Program-made: the position numbers and the translations under genes
DNA from: Paenibacillus alba
Lineage (GTDB): Bacteria; Bacillota; Bacilli; Paenibacillales; NBRC-103111
NCBI RefSeq assembly: GCF_013204855.1
Contig: NZ_JABMKZ010000031.1
Coordinates: 36,247-100,246, forward strand
Length of the DNA: 64,000 nt
Direction of reading: 5' to 3'
The notes under the pieces: model-generated
The model's database searches: none
What the model was told of the DNA's origin: nothing
The model's input: only the letters and a program-made list of their open reading frames with translations
Shown: piece by piece, positions 57,472 through 64,000 of the stretch
Layout of the letters: each line of letters opens with the position of its first letter
Position numbering within the stretch: the first letter of the stretch is position 1

Positions 57472-58677
57472 TTAAACCAAAGCTTGTGCTTTCAAAGTCT
57501 CAGCTTTGTCAGTACGCTCCCAAGGAACATCCAGGTCATTACGGCCAAAGTGACCGTATGCAGCTGTTTGACGATAGATTGGACGACGCAAGTCAAGCTC
57601 TTTGATGATGCCCGCAGGGCGGAGGTCAAAGTTTTTGTGGATAAGCTCAACGAGCTTCTCTTCGCTAACTGTGCTTGTTCCGAAAGTATCAACAGCAATT
57701 GAAACCGGACGCGCTACGCCAATAGCGTAAGCCAATTGAACTTCACATTTTTCAGCAAGTCCAGCTGCTACGATATTTTTCGCAACATAACGCGCTGCGT
57801 ATGCACCGGAACGGTCAACTTTTGTTGGATCCTTACCAGAGAAAGCGCCGCCGCCATGACGAGCATATCCGCCATACGTATCAACGATGATTTTACGACC
57901 AGTCAAACCAGCATCCCCTTGTGGTCCACCAATAACAAAACGGCCAGTTGGGTTGATGAAGTAGTTAGTGTTCCCATCCAACAAGTGAGCTGGAACGATT
58001 GGATTGATGACGTGCTCTTTGATGTCTTTTTGGATTTGCTCCAATGTTACATCTTCACTATGCTGTGTAGATACAACAATCGCATCAACACGAACTGGTT
58101 TATCATCTACATATTCAACAGTTACTTGTGTTTTTCCATCAGGACGCAGGTATGGCAAAGTACCGTCTTTGCGAACTTCTGTCAAACGACGAGCCAATTG
58201 GTGAGAAATGGAGATTGGAAGCGGCATAAGCTCAGGAGTTTCGTTAACCGCGAATCCGAACATCAGACCTTGGTCACCAGCGCCAATTGCTTCGATTTCC
58301 TCATCGGACATAGAACCTTCTCTTGCTTCAAGTGCTCTGTTAACACCTTGTGCAATGTCAGGGGATTGTTCATTCAATGAAACGAGAACCGCACATGTTT
58401 GGGAGTCAAAACCGTATTTCGCACGTGTGTACCCAATTTCTTTAATTGTTTGTCTAGCAATTGCTTGAATATCTACATATTCAGAACTTGATGTAATCTC
58501 ACCGATTACCAAAACCAAACCAGTTGCTACAGATACCTCACATGCTACACGAGCATTCGGATCATTGGCAAGAAATGCATCCAATACCGAGTCAGAAATT
58601 TGGTCACAAATTTTATCCGGATGACCTTCTGTTACGGATTCGGATGTAAATAAACGACGTCCACGTACTTGCGCCAT
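57472..58677 (-). CDS. metK: S-adenosylmethionine synthetase
   Basis: A 401-residue MetK forming SAM from methionine and ATP. FTSESVTEGHPDKICDQISD is the N-terminal signature; GAGDQGLMFGFA is the methionine-side loop and GGGAFSGKDPTKVDRSGAYA the phosphate loop. ATG at 58677 was chosen: AGGAGG is about 10 bases upstream and the usual protein begins with VRGRRLFTSESV. The frame is open another 46 codons upstream, but that part is leader RNA. SAM made here would feed the methyltransferases of the island among others. Confidence 0.97.
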   Translation of the reverse strand: MAQVRGRRLFTSESVTEGHPDKICDQISDSVLDAFLANDPNARVACEVSVATGLVLVIGEITSSSEYVDIQAIARQTIKEIGYTRAKYGFDSQTCAVLVSLNEQSPDIAQGVNRALEAREGSMSDEEIEAIGAGDQGLMFGFAVNETPELMPLPISISHQLARRLTEVRKDGTLPYLRPDGKTQVTVEYVDDKPVRVDAIVVSTQHSEDVTLEQIQKDIKEHVINPIVPAHLLDGNTNYFINPTGRFVIGGPQGDAGLTGRKIIVDTYGGYARHGGGAFSGKDPTKVDRSGAYAARYVAKNIVAAGLAEKCEVQLAYAIGVARPVSIAVDTFGTSTVSEEKLVELIHKNFDLRPAGIIKELDLRRPIYRQTAAYGHFGRNDLDVPWERTDKAETLKAQALV

Positions 58678-58878
58678 ATCATTCATCCTCCTAATATCAT
58701 TTAGTATGTTTGAAAAGCTTCTACTCGATGCCTCTATATTAAAAAATGTGGGCCCGGCTTTCGCGCAGCTTTTCACGCCAAACGGAATCCCTCTTTTGCG
58801 CTCAAGCGCTAACAAGAACGTTCAATTCCGCACTGGTAAAAATAAATATTTTTCCCTACAATAATGAATAAAGACAAC

Positions 58879-58909
58879 AAAAAAATGAACCTTTCCCGAT
58901 TGGAAAAGG
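58879..58909 (-). terminator. Early terminator in the metK leader
   Basis: Minus-strand CCTTTTCC pairs with GGGAAAGG (loop AATC), then TTCA and seven Ts. It ends about 53 bases after the predicted start, so it would yield a small RNA or work as an attenuator. Confidence 0.75.
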
Positions 58910-58938
58910 CTAAATTAAATATTGACCTTCAATTAGTT

Positions 58939-58967
58939 ATCTTACTTTATTTGTCGTCTAGTGTCAA
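58939..58967 (-). promoter_or_regulatory. Strong sigma-A promoter upstream of metK
   Basis: Minus strand: perfect TTGACA (58967-58962), 17-base spacer, TAAGAT (58944-58939). Confidence 0.8.
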
Positions 58968-59005
58968 TGTATAAAACATGAAGATATTATGAATAAAGCC
59001 CGTGG

Positions 59006-59275
59006 TTACAGCGAAAACAGCACTTCTTCTGCACGTTGAATCAGTCTTTTCGTAATCGTTCCACCTACGGCTCCAGCATCCCTCGAAGAGATGTGTCCCC
59101 AGTAGTCTTCCTTAATCGAACTTGAAGGGATTGCCCCTAGTTCTGTTGCAAACTCCGTATCGGCATTTAACGACATTTGCTTGCCAACAGGCAGCCCTAA
59201 CTCTGCAGCGATTTCATACTTTAGAACATCAAGTGCCTTCTTTGATTCAGGAACCACTTTATTGCCTCTAGCCAT
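59006..59275 (-). CDS. Small acid-soluble spore protein, alpha/beta type
   Basis: An 89-residue SASP. The family blocks are ALDVLKYEIAAELGLP and GAVGGTITKRLIQRAEEVL; these proteins coat spore DNA and shield it from UV, and the block around TEFATELG matches the site cut by the GPR protease at germination. AAGGAGGCG precedes the ATG. A CATACTA at 59352-59346 (minus strand) fits a sigma-G -10, but no fitting -35 was found. This gene marks the organism as an endospore former. Confidence 0.94.
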   Translation of the reverse strand: MARGNKVVPESKKALDVLKYEIAAELGLPVGKQMSLNADTEFATELGAIPSSSIKEDYWGHISSRDAGAVGGTITKRLIQRAEEVLFSL

Positions 59276-59420
59276 ACTTAAACGCCTCCTTAGAGTTTGT
59301 GTTGTCCATATTATAAGCCCGCGAACCCTTATTGGGTTGCATCTATAGTATGGCTAGAATCGAGCACCCAAACCGCATAAGAAGTTGTCATAATGGGTAA
59401 AATTATGGAGGAAAGTGATG

Positions 59421-59951
59421 TTACTGTGTAACCTTGCTACCATCGGCATTCAAAATCAAATAACTCCCGCGCACCATGACAAATATGTCCGCCGTATTCT
59501 TGGGCGATGGCTTAATCCCGCGGCCCTCGGTCGGGAAAATCAAAAGATGATTCAGCGCGACTTCTGTTCCCGCTGCCAAGTCCTTGCCTCCCGTTACATC
59601 CGGGATGCCGTTCTCATCGTTGCTCACGGCCAGTACCTTGCCGCTTCGCACGATAAACTCAGCGCCAGCTCCGGCGTAAAGGGTTTGTCCGTTCTGCAGC
59701 TGGACAACCTTCATCGTCGCTGACGTAGAGCTTCCTGCGCTCGGTTGGCTGCCACCATTGGCAGCTAGCGCCGCTGTGACAAGCTCTTTCACCTTGGCTT
59801 CGCTTAAGGTGTTCTGATCGAAGTAGCTCTTCGTAATCACCGGGTCAGTCGATGAGCCAGGGGTAGGGGCATCAGCTTGAGAAACTGAAATAAATGACGA
59901 TAATAGAAAAATTACGCAGCCTGTTGTCAAAATCATTTGCTTCCTATTCAT
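59421..59951 (-). CDS. Secreted protein of unknown function
   Basis: A 176-residue protein with a signal peptide (residues 1-26, ending SVSQADA). A Ser/Pro/Gly/Thr linker (about 28-40 and 70-82) surrounds a short helix (LSEAKVKELVTAALAA). A beta-rich C-terminal domain follows (MKVVQLQNGQTLYAGAGAEF, GTEVALNHLLIFPTEGRGIK, FVMVRGSYLIL). I do not recognise the family. It is divergent from the gene at 60056. Confidence 0.75.
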   Translation of the reverse strand: MNRKQMILTTGCVIFLLSSFISVSQADAPTPGSSTDPVITKSYFDQNTLSEAKVKELVTAALAANGGSQPSAGSSTSATMKVVQLQNGQTLYAGAGAEFIVRSGKVLAVSNDENGIPDVTGGKDLAAGTEVALNHLLIFPTEGRGIKPSPKNTADIFVMVRGSYLILNADGSKVTQ

Positions 59952-60055
59952 TAGCAGTAAACTCTCCTGTCATGATAATCTGTAAAATTAAAGGAAATCT
60001 TACTTCTTCTGTTGAATTATCTATTAAAATAATCTAACAGAACGGAGTGATTTTT

Positions 60056-60748
60056 TTGAAAAAATTACTAACGGTAACTATGATTTTATTCTTTATTACT
60101 AGCAGCGTCAACGCTTCATCAAGCCGGGGAGACTTCGAGGGCAATCCAATTGTAAGTGTAAAAGACAATGGAAATGAACTTAAAGTCGATGACGTTCCCG
60201 CTATCAATTACAAGGGAAGAACGATGGTACCTATTTATATGTTGAAGCAGTTAGGCGCTGATGTTGCTTGGGATGATTCAACGTATAGTGTGAATGTTTC
60301 TTTAAAGAATGACCAACCTAAAAATGAAAATCAAAACGAATCTATAGTAAATGCTTATAAATGGCTAAGTGATACGGACATGCAAATCTATATGTACGCA
60401 AATAAACTACAGCAATACATGGATTTTGATCAAGTGCCTAACGTCAAGGACATTCTCGATAGAGATTATTTGGAGCTTACAGACGAATATAACAAATCAT
60501 TGGAATTCGCGACTTCAGTCTACAAGCAGAATGCGAACACAGGCATTAACGAGATCCTCGCCAGCCAGTCCAAAGTGCTTGAGACCGTTGGACAGACCAA
60601 AGAATTATTTAAGATCTGGATAACTCGTAAAAATGATACACAGATTAACACTAGCTTACAAATTAGTTTGTTCAACAGTATTGAAAACAGTCAGAAGAAT
60701 ATCGTAAATACAAATAAATATGTGCATTCTACATTTGTACAAAAATAA
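60056..60748 (+). CDS. Secreted protein with copper-amine-oxidase-N-like stalk domain
   Basis: A 230-residue exported protein. A signal peptide covers about 1-21 (KKLLTVTMILFFITSSVNAS). Residues 30-85 are a stalk domain (YKGRTMVPIYMLKQLGADVA) like those at the C-terminus of the protein at 54199. The rest (90-230) is helical and unrecognised. Despite the domain name, there is no copper-oxidase part. TTG at 60056 was chosen: GGAGTGA is 6-7 bases upstream, while the GTG at 60047 lies inside that site. Confidence 0.75.
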   Translation: MKKLLTVTMILFFITSSVNASSSRGDFEGNPIVSVKDNGNELKVDDVPAINYKGRTMVPIYMLKQLGADVAWDDSTYSVNVSLKNDQPKNENQNESIVNAYKWLSDTDMQIYMYANKLQQYMDFDQVPNVKDILDRDYLELTDEYNKSLEFATSVYKQNANTGINEILASQSKVLETVGQTKELFKIWITRKNDTQINTSLQISLFNSIENSQKNIVNTNKYVHSTFVQK

Positions 60749-60776
60749 AAAAGAAGGCCAATTGGCCTTCTTTTTT
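60745..60776. terminator. Bidirectional terminator shared with the S-layer gene
   Basis: AAAAAAGAAGGCC pairs with GGCCTTCTTTTTT around AATT. It serves both converging genes. Confidence 0.95.
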
Positions 60777-60794
60777 ATTAAACGTTAGCTAATC

Positions 60795-63700
60795 TTATGG
60801 AGTAACAGTTACTGCAACAACATCGGATTTACCGTTTGGTGAAGTAATTGTCAGATCAAATGTACCAGAACCAGTTACAGCGATATCACCATAAGGATTA
60901 ATTGTAACATTTTTAATGCCGGTAGAGTAGTTGCTAGCTGCGAATGTTACACCCAGTACGCCGTTAGCTTTTTGAGCAACATCTTTCTCATACTCTTTAC
61001 CGTAGTTATCAGTAACTTTCAGAGCAGAGTTGATGAACGCATTTCCACCAGTTGTAGCAATTGTCATCGTGCTGTCAGCAGCAACTTTATCAACTGCCAA
61101 TGCATCGTTCTTAGTAGTTACAGCGACTGTTGCCGTTTTGATTTCGTTTTTAATCGTTTTGTAGGATACATTCAATGTTGCAGTACCTACTTTGTTACCC
61201 AGAACATAAGCTTTACCATTAACAAGAGCTACTTTTGCAGCAGCATTGTTGGATGTAGTAATAGCAGTAATTGTGTTAGCTGGAACTTTAACAGTATCGC
61301 CAGCAGCGTTTTTAGCGGAAACTTTAACTTCGCGTGCGAACACTTGGCTCTTAGTTACATCTTTAAGATCATCGGCAGTGATGGTTTGGCTATTGCCGTA
61401 AGTTGTTCCTACAACAGAACCGCTGTCGCTCAGGTTGAACAAAGTAGGAACAGCATTCACGGAGTAAGTCAGATCATCTGTAATTTTAGCAACAGTTAAT
61501 GTTCTTGTAAGCTTGGAGATCTCAGTACCGTTCTTAGTGATTGTTGCTACGTACTGAATTTTGGAACCTTCAACAGCTTCAGAACCAGTGAACAACGTGA
61601 ACTCATCATTGAATTTTTTGAAATCACCAGCAACTTCACCTTTACCATAAGTTGCAGATGGGTTGATGAATGTATCGCCTAATTTCAATGCAAGTTTAGT
61701 CGTATCTGTAAATGCAGTACCATTTTCATAGTAAGTTGCTCCACTTACAGTTACTTGATATTTGTTACCTCCAGATTCAACATTGTTGCCTTGGCTGTCT
61801 GTGAAGTGAGCATCGTCAAGTTTTTTACCATATTGGTCGATAATAGCAAGCTCAACAGCTACTGTAGCACCTTTAAGTGCTGCTTTCGTAGGATCAGTTA
61901 CTACACTGAAGTGGTCAGGCACACGAGCGTCTTGCACTGTGTAAGTTTTTGTTGAAGTGCTGCTTGCGTTAGCTGTTGCGATGATTGCAGTGACGGAAAC
62001 AGCACCTTTAGAATTCGGGCTAATTTCATTCAATTTGATAGTTCCTCTGTGCTCACCGGATTCTTGAATTGTAGCGATAGCTTGACCATTAACGCCTGAA
62101 ACGTTAATACTAATACGTTTGCGGTTTTGTTCGCTAGTCAAATCATCAATGCTAAGCTCATTTCCAGCAGCATCATAAGCGATAATTGGAACATATACAT
62201 TTTTGTCGCCAGCAGCAATTACATCATTAAGGTCGCCGATTACAACTTTATTGGCAACTTTAGCGGATTTAACGGAGATCTTACCAGTTGCTGTAGCAGC
62301 TTGATTGAACACTGTAAAGTTGTATTCAGCAGCTTTGTCAATATCTTGCAATAGAGAGATCTTAACTTGCGGGATATCGTTTCCGTTATCCTCAAACTCT
62401 GTTTTAACATCACTAGTTGGGATGTAATCATTCCAAATTAGAGTTGTATCTCCAAACAGTTTAGAAGTATTAGTGTTATCTTTGCTGTAGACTTTTGCAT
62501 TGATCAAAGAATCATAAGAGATTGTGCCGCCGTATTGATCAAACAGAACAAGATCGAATTTAACGTTTTCGCCTTTACCGTTCAACGTTGTACCTACGGA
62601 GTAACGAGCTGCACCAAGTTCAAGTTTAGTCAGGATTGGTTGTGTACCAAGCTTGAAGTTTTTAGTAGCTGTAATGTGGCTGTCGTTGTTAACAATCGTT
62701 ACTGGAATTACAGATACACCTTGAGTAGTGTTAGGATTTGCTGTATTCAAAGTAATCAACAAAGTACCATCATTATCTTTTGTGATTTTTGTGAATGATG
62801 CAGCAGAAGTGTAAACGTTGTAGGAACCAGCGTTTGTCGTTGCATTTTCACCGTATTGGTTGGAAGCTTTAACCTTAACGATCGTTTTATCTGCATAAGC
62901 AATTGTATCGCCAGCATTTACGAAGTCAATTTTTGTAAGAACTTCGTCTTGACCTGTGAAAGAAGCAGTTGTTTTATCAGTGTTAGCTGCATCTAGCCCA
63001 GTTACGTTTACTGTGTAATCACCTTTGCTAACTTTAACATCAGTCAATGTCAGTACTGCGGATTTCTTGTCATCAGCAAACTTCGTTGTAGTTACTACAT
63101 CAGAAGTACCTTTTTTCAAGGCAATTTTTGCTTTGTCCGTATCAACTGGTTTGTTGAAAGTTACTGTCACTTTTTGAGCGCCAGTAGCTTTTGCTTCTGT
63201 CACGGATACTTTACCAGGGGAAACGTATTGTTGTTTCGCTTCATATGCACCAGTCAAAAGAAGATCGCGGGTCGCGTTTGCTTGACCGTTGAATTTACCG
63301 CCGTCGCCAGCTGGAAGAAGTTTCAATTCAAGAGCAAGAGCAACATAACCTTGTGCCCAATCTGTAACTGTTGAATCGTTACCTGTTTTTGCTTTAGCGT
63401 CAGCATCTTTACCAAGAACGCGAACCAAGAAAGTAGCCAGTTGTTCTTTTGTTACTTTACCAGCTGGGTTGTAAGTACCTACGCCGTAACCATCAGTGAT
63501 GCCGGCATTTTTCAAAGCTTCGATGTAAGGAAGTGCGTAACCGTTAGCTGCATCATCGGATTTAACATCAGAGAAGCTGGAAGTTTTCAAATCTTTGTTA
63601 ACTTCAATTCCAGTGATCAAAGCTGCAACTTTCGCGAATTGTGCACGGTTCATTTCTTCTTTCAAACCAAACGTTTTGTCGCTTGTTCCGTCGAAGATAC

Positions 63701-63896
63701 CAGCACTAATCAAAGCGTCAAATTTTGCTTTTGTAGCTGCGTCAAGATCTTTAAGATCTGTGAAATCAGCGGAAGTTTTCTTAGCAGTAGCAGTAGCATC
63801 TGTTGTAGTAGTTGCCGCTGTGTCAGCGAATGCCATCGAAGAAAACATGGATAATGCCATTGCGGATGATAGAATCACGGATAAACTTTTTTTCAT
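60795..63896 (-). CDS. S-layer protein with three SLH domains
   Basis: A 1033-residue exported protein. Signal peptide residues 1-25 (VILSSAMALSMFSSMAFA). Three SLH domains for anchoring to pyruvylated wall polymer occupy about 45-95 (FGLKEEMNRAQFAKVAALI), 105-160 (YGVGTYNPAGKVTKEQLATF) and 165-215 (WAQGYVALALELKLLPAG, NATRDLL). Repeated beta-sandwich domains fill the rest (GAQKVTVTFNKPVDTDKAKI and others). The composition is rich in Thr, Ala, Val and Lys and poor in Cys, as usual for S-layer subunits. The ribosome site is odd: AAAGG lies only 2 bases from the ATG at 63896, and a TTG at 63911 has no better site. The likely promoter region is cut by the right edge. Confidence 0.92.
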   Translation of the reverse strand: MKKSLSVILSSAMALSMFSSMAFADTAATTTTDATATAKKTSADFTDLKDLDAATKAKFDALISAGIFDGTSDKTFGLKEEMNRAQFAKVAALITGIEVNKDLKTSSFSDVKSDDAANGYALPYIEALKNAGITDGYGVGTYNPAGKVTKEQLATFLVRVLGKDADAKAKTGNDSTVTDWAQGYVALALELKLLPAGDGGKFNGQANATRDLLLTGAYEAKQQYVSPGKVSVTEAKATGAQKVTVTFNKPVDTDKAKIALKKGTSDVVTTTKFADDKKSAVLTLTDVKVSKGDYTVNVTGLDAANTDKTTASFTGQDEVLTKIDFVNAGDTIAYADKTIVKVKASNQYGENATTNAGSYNVYTSAASFTKITKDNDGTLLITLNTANPNTTQGVSVIPVTIVNNDSHITATKNFKLGTQPILTKLELGAARYSVGTTLNGKGENVKFDLVLFDQYGGTISYDSLINAKVYSKDNTNTSKLFGDTTLIWNDYIPTSDVKTEFEDNGNDIPQVKISLLQDIDKAAEYNFTVFNQAATATGKISVKSAKVANKVVIGDLNDVIAAGDKNVYVPIIAYDAAGNELSIDDLTSEQNRKRISINVSGVNGQAIATIQESGEHRGTIKLNEISPNSKGAVSVTAIIATANASSTSTKTYTVQDARVPDHFSVVTDPTKAALKGATVAVELAIIDQYGKKLDDAHFTDSQGNNVESGGNKYQVTVSGATYYENGTAFTDTTKLALKLGDTFINPSATYGKGEVAGDFKKFNDEFTLFTGSEAVEGSKIQYVATITKNGTEISKLTRTLTVAKITDDLTYSVNAVPTLFNLSDSGSVVGTTYGNSQTITADDLKDVTKSQVFAREVKVSAKNAAGDTVKVPANTITAITTSNNAAAKVALVNGKAYVLGNKVGTATLNVSYKTIKNEIKTATVAVTTKNDALAVDKVAADSTMTIATTGGNAFINSALKVTDNYGKEYEKDVAQKANGVLGVTFAASNYSTGIKNVTINPYGDIAVTGSGTFDLTITSPNGKSDVVAVTVTP

Positions 63897-64000
63897 AACC
63901 TTTATAGTCAATATTTAATTATGGAAACTAGTCAATTCTTCAAAGGCTAGACCGCATATATAGTTTTACTACTTTATTTTTTGACCATTGTTTCAAGTAA
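63897..64000. other. S-layer leader at the window edge
   Basis: AT-rich. TTGAAA- and TTGACT-like hexamers are present on the minus strand, but none has a good -10 at 16-18 bases, so no promoter is called. Confidence 0.4.

Larger units (their letters stand above)
58678..59005. other. metK leader region without a recognisable S-box
   Basis: The 328-base gap contains the promoter (58939-58967), an early terminator (58879-58909), then about 200 bases before metK with a GC-rich stretch (58750-58810) that can form several alternative short stems (GCGCTTGAGCGC and GGCGTG/TGCGCG types). No SAM-I hallmark sequence was found. No gene is supported. Confidence 0.55.

Noticed and set aside
58678..58815. 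A 46-residue N-terminal extension of MetK
   Set aside because: The ribosome site lies directly before the internal ATG, and the extension is unlike MetK proteins.

Overview
The window looks like chromosomal DNA of a spore-forming, motile, Gram-positive bacterium of the Paenibacillus type. The signs are an alpha/beta-type small acid-soluble spore protein, a flagellin regulon with sigma-D-type promoters, an S-layer protein with SLH domains, copper-amine-oxidase-like stalk domains, VanW and DUF1700/DUF4097 proteins, and the order degS-degU-comFA-comFC-yvyF-flgM-flgN-flgK-flgL-fliW-csrA-hag-flaG-fliD-fliS-fliT-hpf-secA-prfB-yitT-ftsE-ftsX-ctp, which follows the Bacillus subtilis degSU-to-ctpB block. 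Most of this backbone lies on the minus strand. No rRNA, tRNA, CRISPR array, intact insertion sequence or prophage was seen.

Layout. Positions 1-4,110: the ftsE-ftsX-(M23 peptidase)-ctp cell-division and wall-hydrolysis operon, interrupted by a highly structured intergenic element (2243-2401). 4,176-10,900: a LacI-type regulator divergent from an operon for a debranching-type glucosidase, a sugar-binding lipoprotein and two permeases, with three matching operators. 11,001-14,254: a VanW/G5 protein and a DUF1700/DUF4097 pair. 14,257-22,513: the complete arginine operon argCJBDFGH behind a promoter carrying ARG boxes. 22,779-28,970: yitT, prfB (with its programmed +1 frameshift), secA, hpf and a cold-shock gene, bracketed by two clusters of DnaA boxes. 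29,075-39,069: an AT-rich island of five large glycosyltransferase or methyltransferase proteins. 39,154-48,848: late flagellar genes, with a further glycosyltransferase between fliD and hag. 48,957-54,103: comFC, comFA, a small glycosyltransferase-like membrane protein, degU and degS. 54,199-63,896: a phosphodiester-glycosidase-domain exoprotein, a small coiled-coil protein, metK, an SASP gene, two secreted proteins and the S-layer gene.

How the parts fit. The island at 29-39 kb sits exactly between fliT and hpf, next to the flagellin, chaperone and cap genes, and a related glycosyltransferase lies beside hag. I infer a flagellin glycosylation system built from fused enzymes: GT2 plus TPR, GT2 plus methyltransferase plus TPR, and methyltransferase plus a hexapeptide-repeat acyltransferase. 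The flagellar genes carry their own regulatory circuit: FliW and CsrA, a GGA hairpin and a GGA-containing Shine-Dalgarno in the hag leader, FlgM, and sigma-D-like promoters. The flgM promoter is built into the stem of the terminator of the preceding gene. Competence (comF), the DegSU two-component system and motility are contiguous, as in B. subtilis. Start codons were moved wherever the longest reading frame began inside or upstream of a clear Shine-Dalgarno sequence.
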